From Zoogloeaceae bacterium (GTDB lineage: Bacteria > Pseudomonadota > Gammaproteobacteria > Burkholderiales > Rhodocyclaceae), in NCBI GenBank assembly GCA_031278735.1, contig JAITJU010000214.1, positions 1 through 13,524 of the forward strand: a DNA stretch of 13,524 nucleotides, read 5' to 3'. The notes beneath the pieces were generated by a model. The model was not told the origin of the DNA, made no database searches, and was given only the letters and a program-made list of their open reading frames with translations. Of this stretch, positions 1 to 5,860 are shown piece by piece. The translations under genes were made by a program, and so were the position numbers. Each line of letters opens with the position of its first letter. The first letter of the stretch is position 1.

Positions 1-743
1 CATTTCTGGAGGCTGTCCTCCAGCCGATCCTCCGGGTAGGGCAGCAGCGCCTTCGTTTCCTCTGGCGCTTCCGGTTTCAGGATTTCGCCGGTATCGCTGT
101 CGATGATGGTTTCATCGTCGTCTGGATTCTTTCCCTCCATTTCGTCGGCAGTAGGCTGCGCGCCGATTTCCGGGAATGCCTTGCGCAAGGCTTGCGCTTC
201 CGCGCATTTGGCGATCTGCGCGTAGGGGCGCTTTCTCCACATCGAATTGGGTTCTGCCGATTTGCCCCGGGTCGCGTAGTTCTCCTTCCAGAATTCCTTG
301 ACAGAAAATTCCGCGACGATCCCGTTGGGGAGAGATTTCTTCACCGTCACCCGGCACCACGCCGGATACGTCAGCGACACACCATCGAATTCTTCCGTGA
401 CATCCTGTCCGAATTCCGGCTCCGACACTCCGGCATACTGCCCGGAGCGAGCGGCTTGCGTCCGGTACAGCCCGATGCCGGGCATGATGACGTCGCGCCA
501 TTCCTTGATGTCGTAGCCCTTGCCGTCCTTTTTTCCCGTGCTGACCAGCATGGGAACGATGTGCACCGGCTTTTGCATGGGATCCAGTCCGGAAGCCCGG
601 CAGTAGCCGATCGCCAGCTTGATGCTTTCCGGCTTCGCGCCGGGATAGATCGAATTTTCGAGCACGGAGAGCAATTCCGCCTCACTCATGCCGACGGACG
701 GCAACGATGATTTCATGGTCAGGTTGATCAGGGGATTACTCAT
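1..743 (-). CDS. bet: Phage recombination protein Bet (RecT/Redβ family), 3' end outside window
   Basis: Single-strand annealing protein that would pair homologous phage DNA strands together with an exonuclease, which would lie beyond the window edge. The ORF reads from ATG at 743 to the edge without a stop, giving 247 visible residues; lambda Bet has 261, so little is missing. The Bet-like core is visible: GYCRASGLDPMQKPVHIVPM at about residues 46-65, GIGLYRTQA, a WKENYATRG stretch and a CAEAQALRKAFPEIG segment near residue 200. The C-terminal part is acidic (DDDET). The start is supported by GGAG about 7 nt upstream. The ATG lies inside the 3' end of the preceding membrane-protein gene (8-nt overlap), so the two are translationally coupled. 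It is the third gene of the leftward operon. The family call rests on remembered consensus, not on a search. Confidence 0.9.
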   Translation of the reverse strand, partial: MSNPLINLTMKSSLPSVGMSEAELLSVLENSIYPGAKPESIKLAIGYCRASGLDPMQKPVHIVPMLVSTGKKDGKGYDIKEWRDVIMPGIGLYRTQAARSGQYAGVSEPEFGQDVTEEFDGVSLTYPAWCRVTVKKSLPNGIVAEFSVKEFWKENYATRGKSAEPNSMWRKRPYAQIAKCAEAQALRKAFPEIGAQPTADEMEGKNPDDDETIIDSDTGEILKPEAPEETKALLPYPEDRLEDSLQK

Positions 744-921
744 GATTTTCTCCATTTTCGTTTTCGCAACGGAACGCCGCCGCTTCTGTCGCGACCGCCG
801 TTTCATAATCCAGGCGTCCGACGATGCCGAAGGCCAGAAGGAAGAAGGCGATGAGCGCCGCCGTTCGCGCCCATTCCGGGACGCGGCGCTTTTGTTTCGC
901 GTAGCGGCTGTACATCAGCAT
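736..921 (-). CDS. Small single-pass membrane protein
   Basis: 61-residue ORF, MLMYSRYAKQKRR then one hydrophobic segment (about residues 20-35, RTAALIAFFLLAFGIVG) and an acidic tail ending ENENGENHE. The basic N-terminus before the helix suggests N-in topology. The ATG at 921 is preceded by GGAGGCGTC, a good Shine-Dalgarno, and overlaps the stop of the upstream gene by 7 nt (ATGCTGA); its own stop overlaps the bet start. This packing and the ribosome site make it a real gene despite its size. Function is unknown. Small membrane proteins in the lambda left operon include superinfection-exclusion and host-takeover factors, but no specific family is recognised here. Confidence 0.65.
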   Translation of the reverse strand: MLMYSRYAKQKRRVPEWARTAALIAFFLLAFGIVGRLDYETAVATEAAAFRCENENGENHE

Positions 922-1253
922 GACGCCTCCTCCCACATGTCCTCGGCCTGGCGCCGATAGGTTTTCGTCCAGTAGCTTCCGACGGCCGCGACGATGCGGG
1001 CGGCGAATTCCTCGCCCGTGATGCCGCCGCTGACGCCGTCGATATAGGCGGCGTAATCGCGGGCGATGGACGGCGTTTCCGCTATCGCCTCGCTGATGGC
1101 CGCGATGTTCATGACGTGGCCGTCCCACAAGGACGCCTCGATTTCGTCGATGGCCGCCTCGCGCGGATTGCCGCGCGGATCGAGCGGATGCCCGTCCATC
1201 GGGGCGAGTTCATAATCCCCGCGCCCAAAAGTCGTTGCCGATTTCACAAACAT
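915..1253 (-). CDS. Hypothetical phage protein, first gene of leftward operon
   Basis: 112 residues, starting MFVKSATTFGRGDYELAPMD and ending AEDMWEEASC. The ATG at 1253 was chosen because GGAGGAAGG, a near-perfect Shine-Dalgarno, lies about 4 nt upstream; the open frame extends further but without a ribosome site. The protein is acidic, with alternating Ala/Ile-rich helices (IAAISEAIAE, EFAARIVAAVG) and no transmembrane segment or metal motif. It is the first gene after the PL-like promoter at 1426-1454, in the position where lambdoid phages carry N or small accessory genes, but it does not look like the Arg-rich N protein. Not recognised; a soluble accessory early protein is all that can be said. 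Confidence 0.7.
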   Translation of the reverse strand: MFVKSATTFGRGDYELAPMDGHPLDPRGNPREAAIDEIEASLWDGHVMNIAAISEAIAETPSIARDYAAYIDGVSGGITGEEFAARIVAAVGSYWTKTYRRQAEDMWEEASC

Positions 1254-1425
1254 GCGCCTTCCTCCCGATCCGGCGTGCGTTACATACGAATTCCTGCTGT
1301 CCTGCCTACTTGCCCGCGCCTGACAGCGCATCAGCGTTTTCAGCCCCAGCGCCGGGGGACAACCCGGTCTTCTCTGCCTGCCTCGCATCCTCTTCGTCTC
1401 GCGCTGGCTGGGTGACTTGAGCAGG

Positions 1426-1454
1426 ATAATAGCAAAAATAATACGGGAAGTCAA
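1426..1454 (-). promoter_or_regulatory. PL-like early leftward promoter
   Basis: On the minus strand, -35 TTGACT (1454-1449), a 17-nt spacer and -10 TATTAT (1431-1426), each box 5/6 to sigma-70 consensus. Transcription would start near 1419 and give a leader of about 165 nt before the 112-aa gene. The leader contains a small hairpin (CCGGG/CCCGG at 1352-1367) but no clear boxA, so a nut site is not claimed. Confidence 0.75.
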
Positions 1455-1461
1455 TAGCAAA
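1428..1461. promoter_or_regulatory. Paired AATAGCAAA boxes, candidate repressor operators at PL
   Basis: AATAGCAAA occurs twice in the same orientation, at 1428-1436 over the -10 and at 1453-1461 over the -35, 25 bp apart. A related sequence (TTAGCTATT, its near reverse complement) sits at 3219-3227 beside the PR -35. Sharing between the two early promoters is what a common CI-like repressor would need. Binding is inferred, not shown. Confidence 0.45.
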
Positions 1462-1511
1462 GACGGTATTTTGTGTTACGCGCTTCTTCCCGCGACGCAA
1501 TGGAAAAATCC

Positions 1512-1540
1512 TTGCGTTTGATAGCGCATAGTGCTATCAT
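1512..1540 (+). promoter_or_regulatory. hicAB1 promoter, predicted leaderless
   Basis: -35 TTGCGT (1512-1517), 17-nt spacer, -10 TATCAT (1535-1540). The ATG of hicA is at 1547, so the expected start of transcription falls on the start codon, and there is no Shine-Dalgarno. Confidence 0.6.
1521..1537. promoter_or_regulatory. Inverted repeat, candidate HicB1 operator
   Basis: ATAGCGC-ATA-GTGCTAT: 17 bp with 6 of 7 arm positions matching. It fills the spacer and overlaps the -10 box of the hicAB1 promoter, the usual place for autorepression by a HicB protein with a ribbon-helix-helix domain. Confidence 0.55.
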
Positions 1541-1546
1541 TTGGAC

Positions 1547-1801
1547 ATGAAAACGAAACACCTGAAAATCCTCGCTGAAATTTTCGAGACGCCGACAAGG
1601 GCGGGAATCGCCTTTTCCGACCTGGAACGGTTGGCGGCGGCGCTTGGGGGAGAAGTCATCGAGCGCGAGGGGTCGCGCGTCATCCTTTCCATCGCGGGCG
1701 GGCTGTGGCACGCGCACCGTCCGCATCCGGGGAAGTCGGCGAAAAAATATCAGGTGGAATCGTTGCGGAATTTCTTGAAAGGAAGAGGAATCACACCATG
1801 A
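1547..1801 (+). CDS. hicA: HicA-family mRNA interferase toxin 1
   Basis: 84 residues. HicA toxins cleave mRNA through a small dsRBD-like fold and are neutralised by HicB. The family pattern is visible: an N-terminal helix, FSDLERLAAALGGEVIEREGSRV, then HRPHPGKSAKKYQVESLRNF and the terminal GRGI. The position usually holding the catalytic His (GSHH in E. coli HicA) reads GSRV, so this belongs to the GSRV-type subgroup and its chemistry may differ or rely on the HRPHP histidines. The ATG at 1547 was preferred over a TTG at 1541 because the homologous start is MKTKHLKIL. It overlaps hicB by ATGA. The promoter predicts a leaderless message. Confidence 0.85.
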   Translation: MKTKHLKILAEIFETPTRAGIAFSDLERLAAALGGEVIEREGSRVILSIAGGLWHAHRPHPGKSAKKYQVESLRNFLKGRGITP

Positions 1802-2127
1802 ACAGCATGACTTATCGTGGTTATACGGCGCATGTGGCGTTTGACGAGCGCGACGATATTTTTACCGGGCAGGTGCTGGGCGCGCGCGACGCCATTTCTT
1901 TTCATGCCGATACGGTTGCCGACCTGCGCCGGGAGTTCCGGCTGGCCGTCGATGATTATCTGGCGTATTGCGCCGAAAAAGGCGTCCGCCCGGACAAGCC
2001 CGCCAGCGGCAGAATCCTGCTGCGCGTCTCGCCGGAAGTCCACGCGGCGGCCATCCTGAAGGCCAGGGCGGAAGGCAAGAGCCTGAACCAGTTCGCCGCG
2101 GGCGTCATCGAAGCCGCGGCGCTTTGA
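1798..2127 (+). CDS. hicB: HicB-family antitoxin 1
   Basis: 109 residues. The N-terminal half (MTYRGYTAHVAFDERDDIFTG...ISFHADTVADLRREF) has the HicB degenerate RNase H-like fold that binds HicA. The C-terminal segment, GRILLRVSPEVHAAAILKA to LNQFAAGVIEAAAL (about residues 71-109), is a ribbon-helix-helix DNA-binding domain, which fits repression of its own promoter at the 1521-1537 inverted repeat. The ATG at 1798 overlaps the hicA TGA (ATGA), with AGAGG upstream. Its 3' end overlaps the convergent HNH gene by 23 nt, which is unusual and suggests compaction or a past insertion junction. Confidence 0.88.
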   Translation: MNSMTYRGYTAHVAFDERDDIFTGQVLGARDAISFHADTVADLRREFRLAVDDYLAYCAEKGVRPDKPASGRILLRVSPEVHAAAILKARAEGKSLNQFAAGVIEAAAL

Positions 2128-2428
2128 GGCGCTTCTTGCGCTTCTTCACGCACCGCTTCGCCTCGCGCCTGGTTTTCGCCTTGTGCGCGGCGACCGTCAG
2201 CCACTGCATATTGGACGGGTGATCCGCGCCGCCGCACTTCAGGGGATTGACGTGATCCACCTGCCAGCCGGGACACGCGCCTTTTGATTCGCCCGTCGCC
2301 GGGCAGGGATGCGTTTTCCGGAAGGCATGGACGGCGGACTTGCTGCGCGCGTCCGTCGCGGACGCAAGGAACAGGGAGAAAAAAAGAACGGCCACGCCGG
2401 TTTTCATTCCCCCGCCAGGCCGGATCAT
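2105..2428 (-). CDS. HNH nuclease-like protein with N-terminal signal peptide
   Basis: 107 residues. After a short N-terminus comes a hydrophobic stretch (about residues 11-23, GVAVLFFSLFLAS) ending ASATDA, a typical signal peptide with an AxA cleavage site. The mature part has HPCPATGESKGACPGWQVDHV, then NPLKCGGADHPSNMQWLT and HKAK: an HNH core (DH, N, H) with Cys residues able to bind zinc or form disulfides in the periplasm. The start at 2428 has GGGAGGG upstream and overlaps the repressor stop as ATGA; an alternative ATG at 2407 (MKTG) gives a cleaner signal peptide. It is co-transcribed with the CI-like repressor, so it should be expressed in the lysogen. A role as an exported nuclease is inference. 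Confidence 0.8.
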   Translation of the reverse strand: MIRPGGGMKTGVAVLFFSLFLASATDARSKSAVHAFRKTHPCPATGESKGACPGWQVDHVNPLKCGGADHPSNMQWLTVAAHKAKTRREAKRCVKKRKKRLKAPRLR

Positions 2429-3168
2429 AGCCCTCCCGTCCCCTGAACGTGCATCACGCGCCCGATGATGCGCACGTGTTCCATCTGTTCCGCCGGAACC
2501 TCGAGCCGGGGATAGTTCCGCTCATTGTCGCTCACGATGATGATCCCGCCATCCACGCGCCGGTAGAGCCGTTTTACGCGCAATTCTCCGGCATACGCCA
2601 GCGCATAGACCTTGCCGTCCGTCACGGTTGTCCGCGACGTATCCACGAGCAGGCTGTCGCCGTCATGGACGCGCGGCTCCATCGAATCTCCGGCGGCGTA
2701 CATGGACGCGAGTTTCGACGGCTTCAACCCCAGACGCCGCACCCACTCCGCCCGGAACACCTGCGGCGCCTCCCGGACGAGATCGACTTCGACAATCTCC
2801 CGGCCATGCCCGGCGGAAAGGTGAACGTCCAGACGCGGAACCCGGATGAAATCGCCCAGGTCGGGCAAATCGTCCTCGTGTTCCCACGCCTCGATGGGGA
2901 TGAGGCCAGAAAGCGAACCAGCATTGTCCGCTTCGCCGTCGTCCTGTCTCCGCTTCGGGCCGCGCCCCTCGGCAAGCCAATCCGGCAACACGCGCAAGGC
3001 GCGCGCCAGTGCCGTCGACTCTACCGATCCCTGGTTGCGTTCGCTTTCGATATTCGAGATTGTTGCCTGCGCAAGGCCAACGAGCCTGGCGAGCTGAAGC
3101 TGCGTCATCCCGGCTTCCTTGCGCGCTTCCCGCAAACGTTGTCCAAATGTCGACATAGGGCGATTCAT
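2425..3168 (-). CDS. CI/LexA-type phage repressor (XRE HTH + S24 peptidase)
   Basis: 247 residues. Residues 8-65 form an XRE helix-turn-helix (MTQLQLARLVGLAQATISNIE). Residues 108-245 form an S24/LexA autoprotease domain with the candidate cleavage pair Ala119-Gly120 (in SAGHG), nucleophile Ser162 (GDSMEP) and general-base Lys199 (ELRVKRLY). The Ser-Lys spacing of 37 equals that of E. coli LexA (119/156). This is a lysogeny repressor expected to be cleaved when RecA is activated by DNA damage. ATG 3168 has AGGA very close to it; an alternative ATG at 3156 (MSTFGQRL) has the site rather far, so the exact start is uncertain. It is divergent from the Cro-like gene and coupled to the HNH gene downstream. 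Its operators are probably the AATAG-type sites at 3219-3244 and at PL. Confidence 0.93.
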   Translation of the reverse strand: MNRPMSTFGQRLREARKEAGMTQLQLARLVGLAQATISNIESERNQGSVESTALARALRVLPDWLAEGRGPKRRQDDGEADNAGSLSGLIPIEAWEHEDDLPDLGDFIRVPRLDVHLSAGHGREIVEVDLVREAPQVFRAEWVRRLGLKPSKLASMYAAGDSMEPRVHDGDSLLVDTSRTTVTDGKVYALAYAGELRVKRLYRRVDGGIIIVSDNERNYPRLEVPAEQMEHVRIIGRVMHVQGTGGL

Positions 3169-3206
3169 TTCCTGAAAAATCTTTTCATGGAAGGATTGTC
3201 CTGCAA

Positions 3207-3212
3207 AATATC
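3207..3212 (-). promoter_or_regulatory. Weak candidate -10 for the repressor (PRM-like)
   Basis: GATATT on the minus strand with TTCGTG 17 nt upstream. Both boxes are poor matches, as in activator-dependent PRM promoters, and the -35 side overlaps the putative operator at 3223-3239. Only a suggestion. Confidence 0.25.
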
Positions 3213-3222
3213 ACCACATTAG

Positions 3223-3239
3223 CTATTGACACGAAATAG
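3223..3239. promoter_or_regulatory. Candidate CI/Cro operator at PR
   Basis: CTATT-N7-AATAG, a 17-bp inverted repeat spanning the -35 of PR. A second small palindrome, ATAG-T-CTAT, follows at 3236-3244 inside the spacer. Length and place match lambdoid operators, and the AATAG half-site recurs at PL. Confidence 0.5.
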
Positions 3240-3254
3240 TCTATCCTATATCAT
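3226..3254 (+). promoter_or_regulatory. PR-like early rightward promoter, predicted leaderless
   Basis: Perfect -35 TTGACA (3226-3231), 17-nt spacer, -10 TATCAT (3249-3254). The first ATG, at 3261, is 7 nt past the -10, so transcription should begin at or next to the start codon; no Shine-Dalgarno is present. Confidence 0.8.
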
Positions 3255-3260
3255 GCGCAC

Positions 3261-3728
3261 ATGGACTTCAAAACAATCATTTCCGAGATTTTGGAAAAAG
3301 GCTGGACGCAGCGCGAGATCGCCATCGCCGTGAATTCGGTGCAAGCGCATATCTCATGCCTGTTGAGCGGCAAGAGAAAAACACCGGGCTGGACGCTTGG
3401 CGACGCCCTTCTGCGGCTCCATGCCGAAGTCTGCGGCGCCCGTCAAGCGCGAGGACGCGGCGTGAGCCTGCACAAGCCCGACCTGCACGTCCGGCTTTCG
3501 CCGGAACAGCATAAGCTGTTGTTCTTTCTGGCGACGCTGGCCGACCGCGACCTGTCTGACATGGCCGTCGAAATTCTGGAAGAGGGAATCGTGGGGCGTT
3601 TCCATACCGCCACTATGACCGACGAGCGCATGGCTCGCCTGATGACGGGGATTCGCGGGGATTCGTGGAGATTAGGAGGGAACGACATGACCCGCCTTGA
3701 AAAAACGACTCACAAGGAACTTTCATGA
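3261..3728 (+). CDS. Cro-like HTH protein fused in frame to an Arc-like RHH protein
   Basis: 155-residue ORF, first gene under PR and divergent from the repressor. Residues 1-58 are a small Cro/XRE-like helix-turn-helix (GWTQREIAIAVNSVQAHISCLL). Residues 72-115 (PDLHVRLSPEQHKLLFFLATLADRDLSDMAVEILEEG, split here for reading) resemble a ribbon-helix-helix domain of the Arc/CopG type. The two are usually separate proteins. An internal GTG at 3462 (residue 68) has GAGGA 6 nt before it, and a TGA in the +1 frame overlaps it as GTGA, so ancestrally this may have been two overlapping genes joined by an indel near 3421-3460. The RHH part may still be made separately (88 aa). The stop overlaps the next gene as ATGA. 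Both halves should bind DNA; targets are unknown. Confidence 0.75.
   Translation: MDFKTIISEILEKGWTQREIAIAVNSVQAHISCLLSGKRKTPGWTLGDALLRLHAEVCGARQARGRGVSLHKPDLHVRLSPEQHKLLFFLATLADRDLSDMAVEILEEGIVGRFHTATMTDERMARLMTGIRGDSWRLGGNDMTRLEKTTHKELS
3451..3464 (+). promoter_or_regulatory. Internal ribosome binding site and GTG start for the RHH domain
   Basis: GAGGA at 3451-3455, a 6-nt spacer, then GTG at 3462. The optimal spacing inside an ORF and the GTGA overlap with a +1-frame stop (TGA 3463-3465) suggest a second translation start. Confidence 0.5.
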
Positions 3729-4675
3729 TTGATCTCGAAAAAATCCGCATCGACGGCGGGACGCAATCCCGCGTGGAACTCAACCAATCCGTTATCGAAG
3801 AATACGCGGAAACGATGAAGGCGGGAGAGAACTTGCCGCCCGTGCTCGTGTTCAACGACGGCGCGACGTACTGGCTCGCCGATGGATTCCACCGGTTCTT
3901 TGCCGCGAAGAAGGCGGGACGGGCGCAGATTGACGCCGAAGAGCGACCAGGCACCCAGCGGGACGCGATTCTCGCCAGCCTTTCGGCGAACAGCAAACAC
4001 GGCCTGAAACGCTCGAACGCCGACAAGCACAAGGCCGTGCGGACGTTGCTCAATGACGCGGAATGGCGGCAATGGAGCAATCGGGAAATCGCGAAAGCGG
4101 CGGCGGTTAGCCATTTCATGGTGAATGAACTGCGTGATATGAAAAATTCCGTCACTGGAATTTCTTCCAGTGACAACAACCTCACCTCGGATATCCGAAG
4201 TGACAACGACCGCAAGTACACCACGAAACACGGCACAGAAGCCGTGATGAACACCGCCAACATTGGCAAGCACAAAAAGCCCAGCCAGCTTGACGCCTTG
4301 CGCGAGCGCCAGGGGCAAGAAGCGCATCCTGATTTTACCGAAGAGGGATTTGGCGCCGGGCTTTCCGATGCAGAAAAGGCGTTTGCCGAACTGGAGGCGC
4401 AAGCGGATCAGGCGCGCATCGCCATTCTGCTGGAAGAAAACACGGCGCTGGCGGAAATGACGAAACGCTGCGAGGCGGCGGACAAGGATCGGAACCTTCT
4501 TCAAACGCGCTTCGACAGTCTCCTGAACGAGAAGGCGGAAGCTATTCGATTCGCCAAGCGGTACGAGACGATGAACCGCAAGCTGACGACGGAGAACGCC
4601 GCGCTGAAGAAGGAAAACGAGGCGCTGAAGGCGCGAATCGTCGAACTCGAAAGCGACGAGATTGTCATCGAATGA
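3725..4675 (+). CDS. ParB/Srx-domain protein of phage early region
   Basis: 316 residues. The N-terminal 100 residues match the ParB-like nuclease/CTPase domain: RIDGGTQSR, PPVLVFNDG, and WLADGFHRFFAAKKAG with the GFHR box at 54-57. Residues about 100-138 (SNADKHKAVRTLL to NREIAKAAAVSHFMVNELR) are the linked helix-turn-helix. A low-complexity Ser/Asn/Asp linker (140-170) follows, and the C-terminal third (about 215-312) is strongly charged heptad-like coiled coil (ENAALKKENEALKARIVELE). Start: AAGGA about 6 nt before ATG 3725, overlapping the previous stop as ATGA. No ParA partner is present, so plasmid-style partition is unlikely. In phages such proteins sit beside Cro and may act in replication or host-DNA interaction; the actual role is unknown. 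Confidence 0.88.
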   Translation: MIDLEKIRIDGGTQSRVELNQSVIEEYAETMKAGENLPPVLVFNDGATYWLADGFHRFFAAKKAGRAQIDAEERPGTQRDAILASLSANSKHGLKRSNADKHKAVRTLLNDAEWRQWSNREIAKAAAVSHFMVNELRDMKNSVTGISSSDNNLTSDIRSDNDRKYTTKHGTEAVMNTANIGKHKKPSQLDALRERQGQEAHPDFTEEGFGAGLSDAEKAFAELEAQADQARIAILLEENTALAEMTKRCEAADKDRNLLQTRFDSLLNEKAEAIRFAKRYETMNRKLTTENAALKKENEALKARIVELESDEIVIE

Positions 4676-5082
4676 ATATCGCGCAATTTCTCGCTTTTGC
4701 CGAAACACACGGCGTGACCTTCCGGGAGAAGGACGGCGGCTTGCTGGCGCACGCGGAACACGCGGCGGGCAAGGCGTGGATTCATCGGGCGAAAGAAGAG
4801 ATTGCCAGGCGCAAGGAAGCGATTCTTTCCCTCCTCGAACATCAGAAGGAACGCGCCGCCATCCGGGAATTCGATGGCGGGGAAGACCGGAAGACGGCGG
4901 AAGAAGAAGCGCGAAAGGAAACCTTCTGGCGATTCGCGGTGCGGACGGCGGAACGTTCCTTCACTGCGCATTTCTCGCCGTGGATGACGCGGGAGGAAGC
5001 GGACGATTTTTACCCGGACGCGATAGTCATGGCCTTGCCGAATGAGGATGACCCCTACGGCGCGGAACGGGGGGCGGCATGA
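4672..5082 (+). CDS. Small protein with TubC-docking-like N-terminus
   Basis: 136 residues. The first about 58 (MNIAQFLAFAETHGVTFREK to RRKEAILSLLEH) follow the helix-β-helix pattern of TubC N-terminal docking-type domains, which in phages and mobile elements occur on replication-associated proteins and mediate protein-protein contact. The rest is charged helix, then an aromatic part (FWRFAVRTAERSFTAHFSPW) and an acidic end. ATG 4672 overlaps the ParB-like stop as ATGA, so it is coupled to that gene. It is the last rightward gene before the opposing HigBA module. A possible job is an adaptor between ParB-like protein and helicase or primase; this is inference. Confidence 0.7.
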   Translation: MNIAQFLAFAETHGVTFREKDGGLLAHAEHAAGKAWIHRAKEEIARRKEAILSLLEHQKERAAIREFDGGEDRKTAEEEARKETFWRFAVRTAERSFTAHFSPWMTREEADDFYPDAIVMALPNEDDPYGAERGAA

Positions 5083-5150
5083 CGCATCCCCAACCGGTCG
5101 GCAAGGGCTTTGACCGCCACGCCCGCGCGTTTGGCGGCGTGTGGGCGGGT

Positions 5151-5453
5151 TCAGGCGCGGGAAACCGTCAGCTTCAGCCCCAGGGCGCGGGTGACTTTCA
5201 GGATGGTGGAAAATTCCGGGTTGCCGTCTTCGGAGAGCGCCTTGTAAAGACCTTCGCGCGTGACGCCCGTCTTGCGGGCAAGGCGCGTCATGCCCTGCGC
5301 GCGGGCGATGTCTTCGAGCGCCGCGCGAATCAGGCTGCCGTCGCCTGGGTCTTCCTCAAGGCAGGCGTCGAGATAACGCCGCGCGTCCTCCTCGCTCTTC
5401 ACATAATCCGCCGCGTCGAAGCGGGAAAATCCTTCGGGAATCTTCGTTTTCAT
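5151..5453 (-). CDS. higA: HigA-like antitoxin (XRE, HI1420-type addiction antidote)
   Basis: 100 residues. The N-terminal half (FDAADYVKSEEDARRYLDAC) and the HTH TRLARKTGVTREGLYKALSE (about residues 56-75) with the ending FSTILKVTRALGLKLTVSRA are characteristic of HI1420-type antidotes, whose gene follows the toxin gene. AGGAGG lies upstream of ATG 5453, giving a much stronger ribosome site than the toxin has, as expected if the antitoxin must be made in excess. It probably binds the 18-bp palindrome at 5766-5783. The last codons are duplicated at 7420-7450. It opposes the flanking phage genes. Confidence 0.88.
   Translation of the reverse strand: MKTKIPEGFSRFDAADYVKSEEDARRYLDACLEEDPGDGSLIRAALEDIARAQGMTRLARKTGVTREGLYKALSEDGNPEFSTILKVTRALGLKLTVSRA
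5163..5193 (-). repeat. 31-bp direct repeat, copy 1 (inside higA 3' end)
   Basis: Identical to 7420-7450 except for one base (5171 G, 7428 A). On the minus strand it encodes TRALGLKLTV of the HigA-like antitoxin. Recombination between the copies would delete 2257 bp carrying higBA and the helicase gene. Confidence 0.85.
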
Positions 5454-5456
5454 GCC

Positions 5457-5756
5457 TTATTCCTCCTGCCATTGTTGCGCCAGTCCGATGGCGCGCTCGA
5501 TGTCTCGTTTCTGCCCGCGCTTGTCGCCGCCGCAGAGCAGCACGATGATGGACTGTCCGCGCCGGGTGAAATAGAGCCGGTAGCCCGCGCCCACATCCAC
5601 GCGCATTTCGGAAATGCCGTCGCGCAAGGCTTTCCAGTCCCCCAGATTGCCCTGCCCGGCCAGCCGGATTCTGGCCGCAATCCGCGCCGCCGCCACACGG
5701 TCGCGCAATTTATCGAGCCAAAGATCGAAGCGGGCGGATTTGATGACGGTGTACAT
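5457..5756 (-). CDS. higB: HigB-like RelE/ParE-superfamily toxin (HI1419-type)
   Basis: 99 residues, MYTVIKSARFDLWLDKLRDR, then ARIAARIRLAGQGNLGDWKA, SEMRVDVGAGYRLYFTRRGQ and IVLLCGGDKRGQKRDIERAI. This is the usual layout of HI1419/Gp49-like toxins, including the YRLYF strand and the GGDKxxQxxDI signature. Members are ribosome-dependent or independent mRNA interferases. ATG 5756 was chosen because the family starts at this point; an upstream in-frame ATG would run through the operator. No Shine-Dalgarno; the promoter -10 ends 7 nt before the ATG. Three nt separate it from the antitoxin gene. Confidence 0.88.
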   Translation of the reverse strand: MYTVIKSARFDLWLDKLRDRVAAARIAARIRLAGQGNLGDWKALRDGISEMRVDVGAGYRLYFTRRGQSIIVLLCGGDKRGQKRDIERAIGLAQQWQEE

Positions 5757-5763
5757 GCTGCAT

Positions 5764-5792
5764 ATTGTAATCCATGGATTACAGAAGGACAA
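5764..5792 (-). promoter_or_regulatory. higBA promoter, predicted leaderless
   Basis: Minus strand: -35 TTGTCC (5792-5787), 17-nt spacer, -10 TACAAT (5769-5764). Seven nt separate the -10 from ATG 5756. Confidence 0.7.
5766..5783. promoter_or_regulatory. Perfect 18-bp palindrome, HigA-like operator
   Basis: TGTAATCCATGGATTACA is its own reverse complement. It covers most of the higBA spacer and part of the -10, exactly where an antitoxin dimer would repress. It also lies about 78 nt before the rightward helicase start and could act as a roadblock there. Confidence 0.8.
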
Positions 5793-5860
5793 GAAAATTC
5801 CGCAAAATCCCAAAAAAAGCGCGAAGCCTACGCGCTGGAAATCCCGGCCTGAAGACCATC

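Noticed and set aside
192..710. Long plus-strand ORF opposite the left end
   Set aside because: It mirrors the bet gene; its sequence is Arg/His/Phe-rich shadow coding and lacks a ribosome site.
1337..1356. TTCAGCCCCAG in the PL leader, resembling the higA tail repeat
   Set aside because: Only 11 bases match and the neighbouring bases differ; in GC-rich DNA this can be chance.
2449..3222. 257-aa plus-strand ORF
   Set aside because: Antisense shadow of the CI-like repressor, whose domains and catalytic residues are intact.
3710..4708. 332-aa minus-strand ORF
   Set aside because: Shadow of the ParB-like gene; Phe/Arg/Leu-rich composition and no Shine-Dalgarno.
5100..5150. GC-rich inverted repeat after higA as a terminator
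   Set aside because: The stem is imperfect and no T-run follows on either strand.
5079..5852. 257-aa plus-strand ORF with ATGA overlap to the TubC-like gene
   Set aside because: Tempting because of the overlap, but it is antisense to higBA along nearly all its length and has no recognisable domain.
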